Below are positions 1-8,869 of a stretch of 64,000 bases of DNA, piece by piece; position 1 is the first letter of the stretch, and the number at the start of each line of letters is the position of its first letter. The stretch lies in NCBI RefSeq assembly GCF_030812915.1, contig NZ_JAUSTQ010000001.1, forward strand, positions 186,001 to 250,000. The letters are read 5' to 3'. The notes beneath the pieces were generated by a model. It had not been told where the DNA came from. It searched no databases and was given only the letters and a program-made list of their open reading frames with translations. Made by a program: the position numbers and the translations under genes. The stretch is from Alkalibacillus salilacus. Lineage in GTDB: Bacteria > Bacillota > Bacilli > Bacillales > Alkalibacillaceae.

Positions 1-11
1 GAGTTGTTGAT

Positions 12-401
12 GTGCAGCTACCGATCAAATTATCCGAACAATCACGAGAACCAATCTATCATCAAATCGAACATCAGATTAAAGCACTGATCGCTAGTGG
101 ACAATTAGAAGCTGGTACATCGCTCCCGTCCATCCGTGCTTTATCAAAGGATTTAGAAGTCAGCGTCATCACAACACGCCGAGCTTATCAAAACTTAGAA
201 AACGAAGGCTTTATCAAGACATCACAAGGTAAAGGAACATTCGTCGCTAATATTCAAGCTTCTTTTAAAAAAGAAATCAAACACGATACGGTTACCAAAG
301 CTTTTGAACAGGCGATTGATACAGCCTATCAGCATAACTATACGAAAGCTGAAATTCAGGATATTATCCAAACCATTTTAAGTAAGGAGGGAGATAGATG
401 A
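12..401 (+). CDS. GntR-family transcriptional regulator, YtrA type
   Basis: A short (129 aa) GntR repressor. Residues 10-80 form the winged helix (SLPSIRALSKDLEVS, then a TTRRAYQNLENEGF recognition helix and a GKGTFV wing). The C-terminus is only a short helical stretch rather than a large effector domain, which is the YtrA subfamily pattern. YtrA-type regulators usually sit first in an operon and repress the ABC transporter behind them. The GTG start lies 12 bases from the window edge, so its ribosome site is only partly visible. The stop overlaps the next start by 4 bases (ATGA), showing translational coupling to the ATPase. The effector is unknown. Confidence 0.85.
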   Translation: MQLPIKLSEQSREPIYHQIEHQIKALIASGQLEAGTSLPSIRALSKDLEVSVITTRRAYQNLENEGFIKTSQGKGTFVANIQASFKKEIKHDTVTKAFEQAIDTAYQHNYTKAEIQDIIQTILSKEGDR

Positions 402-1246
402 ACGCCTCGATTGAAGCACATCAATTGGAGAAAGTACGCGATGACTTTACGTTAGGACCATTAGATGTTGCGATTGAACCTGGCCTGGTTACTGCTCTCG
501 TCGGACATAACGGCTCTGGTAAAAGTACCTTGCTGAAATCCATCATGAGTCTTGTCAAACCGACTTCAGGTGATATCCAAGTCCTTGATACAAACATCAC
601 ACAATCTGAGAATTGGAAAAAAGAGATTGCTTACTTACCTCAAGACAAACTTGGCTTTGGACCATTCAACGGGCATCAATTACGTGAATTAATCGCTAAT
701 CTTTACCCGAACTGGGAAGACGAATTATTTCATCGTCTTGTTCATGATTGGAACATCCCATTGTCTAAGAAGTTTCATTCCATGTCACCTGGTATGCAAC
801 AAAAATTAGCTTTAGCACTTACCATTTCACGCGGCACACCGATCATGATTTTAGATGAACCCAGCGCTCATATCGACCTTACCTCACGCCATATACTATT
901 TGATGTGCTTAGTGAATGGATGGAAGACGGAGAGCGCACGTTAATCATTGCCACACATCACATTGAAGACATTCGTAAATTAGCCGATATAATCGCTGTG
1001 ATGAAAACTGGTCAATTAATTGCACACGAAGATAAAGACAGCTTAGCTCAAACCTACACACAATACTGGCTAACTGGGGAGCTACCTAATGAGACACTAC
1101 CTGGTGAAGTGAAACGACATGAACAATCGATTATTACAGATCAGCCAGCATCATTAGAACAATATTTAAATCAACATGATCGATCATGGTTTAAAAAAGA
1201 ATCACTTAGTTTGGAAGACACCTTAGCTTTCATGCTAACCATATAA
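398..1246 (+). CDS. ABC transporter ATP-binding protein (YtrB-like)
   Basis: A 282-aa nucleotide-binding subunit. The Walker A motif is GHNGSGKST near residue 36, the signature region is SMSPGMQQKLALA, Walker B is MILDEPSAHID and the switch His lies in IIATHH. A 60-residue C-terminal extension follows. It is coupled to the GntR gene by a 4-base overlap, with an AGGAGGGAGAT ribosome site. No dedicated permease follows directly. The next genes encode a second ATPase and one permease, so this subunit either shares that permease or pairs with one elsewhere. The substrate is unknown. Confidence 0.85.
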   Translation: MNASIEAHQLEKVRDDFTLGPLDVAIEPGLVTALVGHNGSGKSTLLKSIMSLVKPTSGDIQVLDTNITQSENWKKEIAYLPQDKLGFGPFNGHQLRELIANLYPNWEDELFHRLVHDWNIPLSKKFHSMSPGMQQKLALALTISRGTPIMILDEPSAHIDLTSRHILFDVLSEWMEDGERTLIIATHHIEDIRKLADIIAVMKTGQLIAHEDKDSLAQTYTQYWLTGELPNETLPGEVKRHEQSIITDQPASLEQYLNQHDRSWFKKESLSLEDTLAFMLTI

Positions 1247-1262
1247 AAAGGGGGAGAACCTT

Positions 1263-2195
1263 ATGGAATCAGTTTTAACTGTACAAAACTTGCAAAAATC
1301 ATTTAAAGACACCCAAGTCCTACACGACATTTCTTTTTCTGTTCAAAAAGGTGAAATTATGGCAATTTTAGGGCCTAACGGAGCCGGAAAATCGACCACC
1401 ATCCGAAACATCATGGGAATTATGTATCCAGATGAAGGAGAGGTTATTTTTCATAATCATGAAGGTACCACAATCCCACGCCATAAAGTCGGGTACTTAC
1501 CTGAAGAACGCGGATTATATAAAGGTGTCAAAGTCATGGATATCTTACTTTATTTCGCAGAATTAAAAGATTATCCACTTGACAGCGCGAAAGAACGTGC
1601 GCTGACTTATTTGAAGAAATTTGACCTTGAAGGCAAGGAAAATGTTTCCGTTGATGAATTATCGAAAGGGATGGGCCAAAAAGTCCAATTTATTGGCTCG
1701 ATTATTCACGAACCAGAACTACTGATCTTAGATGAACCATTTTCTGGTCTAGACCCATTAAGCCAAGATGTGTTCAAACGTGAGATCCGTGAGCTTGCTG
1801 AAAATGGCACCGCTATACTACTCAGCTCACACCAAATGAATCTTGTTGAGGAAATGTGTGACCGCTTATTTTTAATTAATAAAGGGCGACGCGTTATTTA
1901 CGGTTATATGAAAGATGTGAAAGCAGAGTATGCGAACTTCAAATGTATGATCTATGGAGAGAATGACGTTCAAACTCTCGAAGCCATTCCTGAGGTAACC
2001 CGAGTGGAACAAGATGGTGATACATCTGTTTTATATTTAGAACCAAGCGCCACATTACCTGATTGGCTAAACAATATTCCGAAAGATTTAGATGTTCAAG
2101 AAATCTCTGTCGACCGCATTTCACTACACGAAATATTCGTTGATGTTGCTTTAGGTCGTTCAATTGCGGAAAAGGAAGGTGTTTTAGATGCGTAA
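1263..2195 (+). CDS. ABC exporter ATP-binding protein, NatA/YhaQ-like
   Basis: A 310-aa ATPase with Walker A (GPNGAGKST, about residue 37), signature LSKGMGQKVQ, Walker B (LLILDEPFSGLDP) and H-loop (LLSSHQM). About 80 residues extend past the ATPase core. It follows a strong AAGGGGGAG ribosome site. The stop overlaps the permease start by 8 bases, so the two form one unit. Length and partner match the NatAB/YhaQP class of drug or sodium exporters. The substrate is inferred from family only. Confidence 0.85.
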   Translation: MESVLTVQNLQKSFKDTQVLHDISFSVQKGEIMAILGPNGAGKSTTIRNIMGIMYPDEGEVIFHNHEGTTIPRHKVGYLPEERGLYKGVKVMDILLYFAELKDYPLDSAKERALTYLKKFDLEGKENVSVDELSKGMGQKVQFIGSIIHEPELLILDEPFSGLDPLSQDVFKREIRELAENGTAILLSSHQMNLVEEMCDRLFLINKGRRVIYGYMKDVKAEYANFKCMIYGENDVQTLEAIPEVTRVEQDGDTSVLYLEPSATLPDWLNNIPKDLDVQEISVDRISLHEIFVDVALGRSIAEKEGVLDA

Positions 2196-3426
2196 TAGCT
2201 TAAAAGTCGGTAAATGGGAAATGAAACGTAATCTCAAAAGTAAATCATTCTTAATTTCGTTATTTCTAACGCCTTTGATCTTTATCTTCTTTGCCACCGT
2301 TCCTAACCTTTTGATGGATGATGGAAGTGGTGATGAAAACGGAACAACTGTTTATGTGAATGATTCAATCGGTGCTTATTCCATGCTTGAATCAATTACT
2401 CAAGAACAGTCATTTCTATCGTGGAACCTTGAAGAAACTGATCAAAGCATAGATGAAGCTCAATCAGCTATTAGTAGTGAAGATGCTTTCATTCAGTTAA
2501 ACGAAGAAACACTGGAAAATGGTGTGGTCTCTTATGTGACAGGTGATGATGTCAGTAATCAATTCACGACTCAACTCCAAACACTAGAACAACCCATTAA
2601 ACAGATGCAAATCCAACAGGCAGATTTAAACGAAGAACAAATGGCATTAGTGTCTAGCCCGATTCAATTCCAAGCTCAAGAAGCAAGCGCAGAATCAGAA
2701 CAAGGTAACATGAGTTCAGGTCCGTTTGCTGAAGACCCATTTGAAAATGGTATCCCTGCCTTATTCGGAGGTATTGTCTTATTCTCAATTGTCATCACGG
2801 GCATGATGATTTTCCAAAGTGCTTCACAAGAGAAGAAAGAAAAAGTCGCCGAAATCGTTCTATCTTCTGTAACACCTAATGAACTCATGCAAGGTAAAAT
2901 CATCGGATATTTCGCACTTGGCCTCATTCAAGTGACGGCATGGATGGTGTTTATTATTCCATTAGCATTATATTTAGTGGATGACATTCCAATTATGGAA
3001 TATCTCCTAACACCTCAGCTATTGCTATTTGTCTTGATCGCGATTCTAGGTTATCTATTATTCGCATCATTATTTGTTGGCTTAGGTGCAACATTAGAAG
3101 ATGCTAGTTCAGGTAGCAACTTCCAAGGTATGGTGATGATGCTTCCATTCTTGCCAGTTGTATTAATCGGCCCTATTCTTGCCGATCCAAATGGCTTAGC
3201 AGCGCAAATCGGAACATTTATACCATTCACATCCCCAGCTGTCTTATTGATACGTTTAGCTTTAATCGACCAATGGCCATGGGTTGAAATCTTGATTGGT
3301 CTAGCGATCTTAATCGTCAGCATCTGGTTATTTATGAAACTCGCTGGTAAGATCTTTAAAGTCGGTATTTTAATTTACGGAAAAAATGCAACACCACAAG
3401 AAATTTGGAAGTGGTTAAGAGCTTAA
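2188..3426 (+). CDS. ABC exporter permease, NatB/YhaP-like (ABC-2 type)
   Basis: A 412-aa membrane protein. One N-terminal membrane helix (residues about 20-40) is followed by an extracytoplasmic region of about 150 residues rich in Asp, Glu and Gln, and then by five or six C-terminal helices starting near residue 195. This is the usual ABC-2 exporter plan of NatB/YhaP. It is the last gene of the operon, overlaps the ATPase gene by 8 bases and is followed by a clear terminator. NatAB relatives extrude sodium or amphiphiles; which one applies here cannot be told. Confidence 0.82.
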   Translation: MRNSLKVGKWEMKRNLKSKSFLISLFLTPLIFIFFATVPNLLMDDGSGDENGTTVYVNDSIGAYSMLESITQEQSFLSWNLEETDQSIDEAQSAISSEDAFIQLNEETLENGVVSYVTGDDVSNQFTTQLQTLEQPIKQMQIQQADLNEEQMALVSSPIQFQAQEASAESEQGNMSSGPFAEDPFENGIPALFGGIVLFSIVITGMMIFQSASQEKKEKVAEIVLSSVTPNELMQGKIIGYFALGLIQVTAWMVFIIPLALYLVDDIPIMEYLLTPQLLLFVLIAILGYLLFASLFVGLGATLEDASSGSNFQGMVMMLPFLPVVLIGPILADPNGLAAQIGTFIPFTSPAVLLIRLALIDQWPWVEILIGLAILIVSIWLFMKLAGKIFKVGILIYGKNATPQEIWKWLRA

Positions 3427-3428
3427 TG

Positions 3429-3462
3429 AAAAACGGACGTCTAATTTGGCGTCCGTTTTTTT
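3429..3462 (+). terminator. Rho-independent terminator of the GntR/ABC operon
   Basis: Eleven-base arms AAAAACGGACG and CGTCCGTTTTT enclose a 10-base loop and end in a T run, 3 bases after the permease stop. Confidence 0.9.
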
Positions 3463-3520
3463 ATGTTTTCTTCAATTTTGTCACATACTAACAGTAAATA
3501 TGTTTCAAGGAGAATCAACT

Positions 3521-4240
3521 ATGATGGAAACTTTACAACAGTCCCTCGTTGTCATTGGTCGGGTCGTAACAATTTTGCCGTTGTTGTTATTGATGACACT
3601 ATTTATGGGTAAACGAACGATTGGCGAAATGCCCGTATTTGATGTTCTAATCATCATATCGCTAGGGTCCATTGTTGGAGCCGATTTAGCTGATCCGTCC
3701 ATTAGTCATATTTATACTGCCGTTGCGATTGTTGCTGTTGCCTTTCTTCAGAAGGCTATCACAGCATTGAAATTACGTTTTCGAAAAATTGGACGCCTAA
3801 TCACCTTTGAACCAACAGTGGTTGTTCAAAATGGTCAATTATTAAAGCGAAATATGAAACGAATCGGCTATTCCATTGATAATGTCCTACAGTTATTACG
3901 AGAGAAAGATGTTTTCGATATTAGTACGGTTCAAACTGCCGTTATCGAATCCAGCGGTCACCTAAGTGTTTTAAAGACTTCAGCTGATAGTCCTGTTACA
4001 CGTGAAGATCTGTCCATTACGAATCAACCAGCCCAAATTGCCTTACCTGTTATCGTCGAAGGGAGAATTTACGAGCAAACTTTGGCTGAAGTGGGTGTTG
4101 ATCAAGCATGGCTGATGAACCAATTGCATTTAAGAGCCGTAAAAGTCGATGATATTTTTTACGCAACGTTAAATAAGCAACAGAAATTACACATTTCGTT
4201 GTATTACGATCATCAACGAATACCAAATATTTTACACTAA
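3521..4240 (+). CDS. DUF421 (YetF/YrbG-family) membrane protein
   Basis: A 239-aa protein with three N-terminal membrane helices (about residues 8-80, containing the family pattern GKRTIGEMPVFDVLI) and a cytoplasmic C-terminal half made of two repeated DUF421 folds. The ATG at 3521 is chosen because AAGGAGA lies 7 bases upstream; an in-frame start at 3446 would run through the preceding terminator and has no ribosome site. B. subtilis has several paralogues (YetF, YrbG, YdfR, YdfS), some made during sporulation. The molecular function is unknown. Confidence 0.85.
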   Translation: MMETLQQSLVVIGRVVTILPLLLLMTLFMGKRTIGEMPVFDVLIIISLGSIVGADLADPSISHIYTAVAIVAVAFLQKAITALKLRFRKIGRLITFEPTVVVQNGQLLKRNMKRIGYSIDNVLQLLREKDVFDISTVQTAVIESSGHLSVLKTSADSPVTREDLSITNQPAQIALPVIVEGRIYEQTLAEVGVDQAWLMNQLHLRAVKVDDIFYATLNKQQKLHISLYYDHQRIPNILH

Positions 4241-4304
4241 CGATGCACAACTTACCCTGCAAAAGGATATGATACAGTAACCCAAATTTCACGAGGTGTT
4301 ACTT

Positions 4305-5027
4305 ATGTCAGAATTTCATCCATATTCCGAGTTGCAATTAGATGGTAAACAATTGAATGAAGCTGAGTTGTATTTGAATAATCAGTACATGACGACCGTG
4401 AATCCTCAAGATACACGTGATCCTTCAAGCATTCATGACTTGACGATTGTCACTAGAGCTAGAGATGGAACCCGTCAAACTCTTAGCCTACCTGTTACAA
4501 CAAGACGTCCTAATGATTTTCGTCCGGGTGATATTTTAGTCGCTAGTGATAATTTCGGCGATATATATCCACCTGGTTATATCGGCCATTCAGCCATTGT
4601 TGTGGATGATCGTCACATTATTGAATCTGTGACATCACACCCACAAGTACGCAAATCACCAGCGAATAATTTCTTGTCCGTACACACACAAGTCATGCAT
4701 GCTCGTCCAAAAGACCCTGAAGTTGGAGAGGCCGCTGCAGCATACGCCAAAGAATTCCTAAATGCATATACGACTAACTTAAATAATGGTGAATCCGTAC
4801 CCGAGTTCTCCTTTACGACACAAGTCCCACTAAATGACCCGAATGAAGCGATTTATTGTTCAAAACTCGTATGGCTTAGTTACTATTACGGCGCGAACAT
4901 CGAGTTTGACAATAATTTTTTCTTGTTTGCACCGGTTGATTTAGAAGCCAATTTAGAAGACGATGACCGTTTCGAAGTGCTTTATAAACATCCAGATTTT
5001 GATTTTAAAATTAACTTAAAACTATAA
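4305..5027 (+). CDS. Permuted papain-like (YiiX/NlpC-P60 type) hypothetical protein
   Basis: A 240-aa protein. The central block GHSAIVVDDRHIIESV and the later block IYCSKLVWLSYYYG resemble the His and Cys motifs of circularly permuted NlpC/P60 enzymes (YiiX/YaeF type), where the His precedes the Cys. These enzymes are amidases or acyltransferases acting on peptides or lipids. No signal peptide or membrane helix is seen. The ATG at 4305 sits 6 bases after GAGGTG. It stands alone and shares a bidirectional terminator with the opposite gene. The enzymatic role is inferred from the motifs only. Confidence 0.65.
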   Translation: MSEFHPYSELQLDGKQLNEAELYLNNQYMTTVNPQDTRDPSSIHDLTIVTRARDGTRQTLSLPVTTRRPNDFRPGDILVASDNFGDIYPPGYIGHSAIVVDDRHIIESVTSHPQVRKSPANNFLSVHTQVMHARPKDPEVGEAAAAYAKEFLNAYTTNLNNGESVPEFSFTTQVPLNDPNEAIYCSKLVWLSYYYGANIEFDNNFFLFAPVDLEANLEDDDRFEVLYKHPDFDFKINLKL

Positions 5028-5063
5028 GAAAAACGTCTCTAACTATTCGTTAGAGACGTTTTC
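5028..5063. terminator. Bidirectional terminator
   Basis: A near-perfect hairpin (arms 5028-5043 and 5049-5063, core CGTCTCTAAC/GTTAGAGACG, 5-base loop) has A and T runs on both sides. It serves the convergent genes ending at 5027 and 5043 and overlaps the last codons of the minus-strand gene. Confidence 0.9.
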
Positions 5064-5399
5064 TTCTGGTTCCGGTGGTTTAATAATTTCATACTGTCCA
5101 ATCAGTGGTAATGGTTTGACCTCTTCTTTGGCTGCGTTTAAAATACCAATCACCCATAGTACAAAGACGAATAAATTTCCGAGTGGTAAAATAAATAGCC
5201 AGCCAATGATTGGAATTGCTGAACCGATGATATTAATAATAATAGCTGTAATGAGTAACAATAATCCTTGATTCGCATGATACATCGCATAATAGGACTC
5301 TTTTGCTGCGATTAGTGGAATGAAGAAGATAATATAAGCGACAATTGCTAAGCCTTTATGATCATCAATATCTTTCTTCGACGGCTGATGACCAGACAT
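5043..5399 (-). CDS. Small membrane protein, DUF4870-like
   Basis: A 118-aa protein with about three membrane segments (residues 17-32, 46-62 and 66-88), a YAMYHANQG stretch between the first two, and a charged Pro/Glu-rich C-terminus. This arrangement matches the DUF4870/YtxG-like group of small membrane proteins. GGGAGGAGGG lies 6 bases before the ATG. It is a single-gene unit. The function is unknown. Confidence 0.7.
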   Translation of the reverse strand: MSGHQPSKKDIDDHKGLAIVAYIIFFIPLIAAKESYYAMYHANQGLLLLITAIIINIIGSAIPIIGWLFILPLGNLFVFVLWVIGILNAAKEEVKPLPLIGQYEIIKPPEPEENVSNE

Positions 5400-5522
5400 A
5401 TAATCCCTCCTCCCATATCAAGTTGTATTAATTATTATATGTTACTCTTCAACTAGATTATCATAATATTGCTAATTTTCTTTCATTTTATATAACTCAT
5501 TTTAAAATGTCAACAAATCAAC

Positions 5523-5581
5523 ACTTGAACGGCTCAAGTAGTATCTTTTTAACTTGTTTATTTACAAAAATATGGTATAGT
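5523..5581 (+). promoter_or_regulatory. Promoter of the GbsR-like gene with upstream inverted repeat
   Basis: TTGTTT (5554-5559), a 16-base spacer and TATAGT (5576-5581), with TG one base before the -10, make a plausible sigma-A promoter. Just upstream is the inverted repeat ACTTGA-ACGGC-TCAAGT (5523-5539), a possible operator. AT-rich repeats (CTTAATAAACTTAAT) follow the start region. Regulation is inferred. Confidence 0.55.
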
Positions 5582-5636
5582 TAAATAAGATAAATATATA
5601 CTTAATAAACTTAATGGAATAATTAGGAGGTCTTTC

Positions 5637-6197
5637 ATGGCACAATCCGATAAACAAGCACGACAATCAGTTGATCAAGCTAAAGACTTCGTCATTGAAT
5701 CAATTGGTGAAACAATGGATTTGTACGGTGTCACTCGAAGTATCGGAAACCTCTACGGAACCATGTATTTTGAAGATAGTATGACGCTAGATGAAATGCG
5801 TGAAAAATTACAAATGAGTAAGCCGAGTATGAGCACAGGCGTTAAGAAATTACAAGAGTACGATATCGTCAAACAATCGTTTAGACGGGGATCACGTAAA
5901 CAGACGTTTGTTGCTGAGAAAAATTTCTTTAACTTTTTTAATAAGTTTTTTACGAAAAAGTTAGAGCGTGAATACACGCTTAACTTGAGTGCAATTGCTG
6001 AATCACAGCCTATTTTGGAAGATGTGATGAATGATGAGAATGTGTCTGAAGAAATACGTGAAGATGCACGGGAAATTTATAATCAATTAGAAAATTCCAA
6101 AGCCTATTTTCACTGGTTAGAACAGCTTGTAGAAGGCATTCGAAACGGGAAGATCTTTGAATGCTTCCCGCCTCCTGAACAAGACGAATCCAAATGA
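5637..6197 (+). CDS. GbsR-like (MarR-type) transcriptional regulator
   Basis: A 186-aa member of the GbsR/OpcR group of MarR-type repressors. The winged helix is at about residues 25-90 (LYGTMYFEDSMTLDEMREKLQ, then SKPSMSTGVKKLQEY) and is followed by the family's helical C-terminal half. The length matches B. subtilis GbsR (about 180 aa), which senses choline and represses choline uptake and glycine betaine synthesis. GGAGG lies 6 bases before the ATG. It stands alone, with no gbsAB next to it, so its target may be an osmoprotectant transporter elsewhere, such as the BCCT carrier or the ABC system in this window. Confidence 0.8.
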   Translation: MAQSDKQARQSVDQAKDFVIESIGETMDLYGVTRSIGNLYGTMYFEDSMTLDEMREKLQMSKPSMSTGVKKLQEYDIVKQSFRRGSRKQTFVAEKNFFNFFNKFFTKKLEREYTLNLSAIAESQPILEDVMNDENVSEEIREDAREIYNQLENSKAYFHWLEQLVEGIRNGKIFECFPPPEQDESK

Positions 6198-6212
6198 TAA
6201 CAAAACCAGGAT

Positions 6213-6242
6213 TGTTAAACAATGTGGCCACATTGTTTAACA
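6213..6242. repeat. Perfect 30-bp palindrome
   Basis: TGTTAAACAATGTGG is followed directly by its exact reverse complement, 16 bases after the GbsR-like stop. No T run follows, so it is a poor terminator. It may be an operator or an RNA-end hairpin. A smaller hairpin follows at 6270-6290 (GGAGATT/AATCTCC) whose loop again contains TTAAACAAT. Confidence 0.85.
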
Positions 6243-6304
6243 TTCTACCTAGATAATCTAACAATACATGGAGATTTTTAAACAATCTCCAGTTAAATTC
6301 TAAT

Positions 6305-6334
6305 AAAAAGCACCCAGCCACAGCTGGGTGCTTT
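6305..6334 (-). terminator. Terminator of rlmN
   Basis: Twelve-base perfect arms AAAGCACCCAGC/GCTGGGTGCTTT with a 4-base loop. The T run (TTTTTATTA) lies on the minus-strand side, fitting the end of rlmN at 6341. Confidence 0.9.
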
Positions 6335-6340
6335 CGTTAT

Positions 6341-7414
6341 TTAGGCATTGGTTTTCGCTTTTTGCTTCTTATTCATCTGCTTACTTCTTAGCTGTCCGCA
6401 GGCTGCATCAATGTCACTGCCCTGTTCAACACGGACGCCACAATTAATATTGTTCTCAAGCAACGTCTCATAGAATGTTAAGATATTTTGCTTACTGCTT
6501 CGCTCATAAGGATGGTCCGCTACCGGATTATACGGAATTAAGTTCACATAGGATAAGTGACGTTTATCTTTCAACAACTCCACCAACTCTAGAGCTTGCT
6601 CACGTTGATCGTTCACATCGTGTAGCAAAATATATTCAAACGTAATTCGACGATTCGTTTGCTCCAAGTAATAATCGACCGCATCCATTAATTGTTCAAC
6701 TGGGTAGGCACGATTAATCTTCATGATATTCGTACGCAGCTCATTGTTCGGCGCATGCAAGGATAATGCTAAGTTGACCTGCAGACCTTCATCCGCAAAA
6801 TCATACATTTTCGGTACTATACCACTTGTTGAAATGGTAATGTGGCGTGCTCCGATCGATAGGCCTTTTTGGTCGTTAACAACCTTAATAAAGTCAAGCG
6901 TGTTGTCATAGTTATCAAACGGCTCGCCGATTCCCATCACCACAATATGACTAACGCGTTCACCATCTCCACGCGCATCTAAATCATGTTGCACGTTCAT
7001 GATTTGCTCAACAATTTCACCGCTTGATAAATCACGATTCTTACGTAAAATACCGCTAGCGCAGAATGAACAACCAATATTACAACCGACCTGAGTCGTG
7101 ACACATACAGATAAACCATAATCAAAACGCATTAAAACCGTCTCTATATGATTGCCATCTGGTAATTCGAATAAAAACTTAACCGTGCCATCGACTGATT
7201 CTTGTTTGATCGTTTCATTTAGCGACTGAATTTGATAATGTTCGTTCAATAAATCAATCGTAGCCTGATTAACGTTTTTCATCTCATCAAACGACTTAAC
7301 GCGTTTTTTATATAACCAATCCCAAACTTGATCAGCACGGAAACGTTTTTCACCGTTTTCGACCAACCAATTCTGTAATTGTTCTTGTGTTAAACCATAG
7401 ATTGATGGTTTCAT
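6341..7414 (-). CDS. rlmN: 23S rRNA (adenine-2503-C2)-methyltransferase RlmN
   Basis: A 357-aa radical SAM enzyme that methylates C2 of A2503 in 23S rRNA and, in many bacteria, A37 of some tRNAs. The iron-sulfur cysteines are C111, C115 and C118 (CNIGCSFC). The methyl-carrying Cys lies near residue 339 in the [10 protein letters not shown] block. An N-terminal helical RNA-binding region ([21 protein letters not shown]) precedes the barrel. Length is normal. GAGGT lies 6 bases before the ATG. It is a single-gene unit ending at a strong terminator. Confidence 0.97.
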   Translation of the reverse strand: MKPSIYGLTQEQLQNWLVENGEKRFRADQVWDWLYKKRVKSFDEMKNVNQATIDLLNEHYQIQSLNETIKQESVDGTVKFLFELPDGNHIETVLMRFDYGLSVCVTTQVGCNIGCSFCASGILRKNRDLSSGEIVEQIMNVQHDLDARGDGERVSHIVVMGIGEPFDNYDNTLDFIKVVNDQKGLSIGARHITISTSGIVPKMYDFADEGLQVNLALSLHAPNNELRTNIMKINRAYPVEQLMDAVDYYLEQTNRRITFEYILLHDVNDQREQALELVELLKDKRHLSYVNLIPYNPVADHPYERSSKQNILTFYETLLENNINCGVRVEQGSDIDAACGQLRSKQMNKKQKAKTNA

Positions 7415-7518
7415 GTTTATACCTCATTTCAAACCTAGTTACTTTGTATATCGTAAGGGATAGAAGCCAATCATTCAAGCTAAAACTATTGACGATTTCT
7501 CCCAGGTTTGCTACAGAA

Positions 7519-8559
7519 TTATTTCATTTTCTTTGCAGCCGATCTCAGTGCAAACAATACCAACAATATTGTAAGCACTCCTGTTACTATATATAACCAT
7601 AAAAATCGAGCAGTGAATTGCTTTTCACTATCAAGATTAAGGGCCATTACCATGACACGATCTTGATCCATCGGTTGATATAACTTCCGATAAGATGCAC
7701 CTTCATGTTCAAAATCAAACGACTGTTGAGTATCTTCTTCCATAGCCGCTTCAACATTCGGTTCATCTTCTGTTACATCAAGTGTTAAATGACCATATAA
7801 AACCGGAATGTCCGTTGCTGGTTCAATGACCTCATGATCATCACCAGCCAACCAAGCAGGTCCATTAACAACCGCAATCTCCTCAATCACGTCATAATTT
7901 GCCTGTAAATGTGAAATTATTTCAGATGGTCCAGCCTCAAACGTCATCCTGTATATATCTTCATCTTCAATATAAGCATTGACCATGTAATCAGTCGTAC
8001 CATCATAATAATAAGCAAACTTATAATAGAGCCCCTCAAATAACTCAGCTTGTGATATCGGACCTACCCAAAAATTTTCGCGCGCATATCCTTCATCAAT
8101 GGTTACAGTTTCACCAGACATCAGTTGGTCAAATGCCTGATACCAATAACCCCAATCACGAGCGGATAGATCAATTTGCGAGTCATCAGTCGATTGCGTC
8201 ACTGTTATATCATTTTCATCTCGTTCCCATAAAGAAATTTCTTTAACATCCCATTCATCTGCAATCTCTCTAAGTTCTTCTTGTTGAATTTCATCAATAC
8301 TGAGCCCTCTTAAATCGGTCATAATACCTTTAGACGATGTATAAAGTCGCTGCTCTATCATATGCTCAATAGTATCAGTAGACTCTTGTGACGTTTCCAT
8401 TGCCGTTCGTACACTATTAAAAGCTGTGTTCGCTTGATCTTCTTGGAAAGTTGTGATTCGTGACTGTAAAATTAGAGCCCCTACTAAAAATGCGACTGTG
8501 ACTATGACGCCAATAAAAATTCCCATTTTAATAATTGTTCGTTTAGAATTGTGCTTCAT
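7519..8559 (-). CDS. Membrane-anchored sensor-like protein without output domain
   Basis: A 346-aa protein: a short cytoplasmic N-terminus, membrane helix 1 (about residues 11-33), an extracytoplasmic region of about 270 residues, membrane helix 2 (about 318-338) and then only a few basic residues. This is the topology of Cache-type sensor kinases, cyclases or chemoreceptors cut off just after the second helix, with no HAMP or signalling domain. The ATG at 8559 is preferred (AAGGAG 6 bases upstream); the GTG five codons earlier would lie over that ribosome site. There is no visible partner gene. The function is unknown. Confidence 0.7.
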   Translation of the reverse strand: MKHNSKRTIIKMGIFIGVIVTVAFLVGALILQSRITTFQEDQANTAFNSVRTAMETSQESTDTIEHMIEQRLYTSSKGIMTDLRGLSIDEIQQEELREIADEWDVKEISLWERDENDITVTQSTDDSQIDLSARDWGYWYQAFDQLMSGETVTIDEGYARENFWVGPISQAELFEGLYYKFAYYYDGTTDYMVNAYIEDEDIYRMTFEAGPSEIISHLQANYDVIEEIAVVNGPAWLAGDDHEVIEPATDIPVLYGHLTLDVTEDEPNVEAAMEEDTQQSFDFEHEGASYRKLYQPMDQDRVMVMALNLDSEKQFTARFLWLYIVTGVLTILLVLFALRSAAKKMK

Positions 8560-8654
8560 CTCAATCTCCTTCACAAACTATATCCTATTCAATCAATTCC
8601 TATCATAACAAAATCACAGATTTATAATAGGTAGTTTTTTAAATTTTTCCAATA

Positions 8655-8862
8655 AGCTTTGTTAAAATCCGTTGTTGATATTGTGATCCGCTATCAGTGG
8701 ACGCTTTCCGCAGGCACGGCTCAAGCCTCCTCGGCCGAAAAGCGTGGCCTGCGGGGTCTCGAGACTCGTGCTGTTCCTGCAGGAGTCGCCACCTTCGCTT
8801 CTCACAATTCAACAACTCAGTGCTACATCATTTGAATAACAACATTAAACTTTAACAGAGCT
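8655..8862. repeat. Interspersed MITE-like repeat, copy A
   Basis: A 208-bp GC-rich element, unlike the AT-rich surroundings. The ends are imperfect inverted repeats (AGCTTTGTTAAA and, reversed, AGCTCTGTTAAA), followed by subterminal GTTGTTGA. The flanks TTCCAATA (8647-8654) and TTCCAACA (8863-8870) match in 7 of 8 bases, as expected of an old 8-bp target duplication. The core (about 8698-8816) recurs near 41.97 kb and 55.36 kb. It sits directly downstream of the traB-like gene's terminator and has no coding capacity. Confidence 0.85.
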
Positions 8863-8869
8863 TTCCAAC

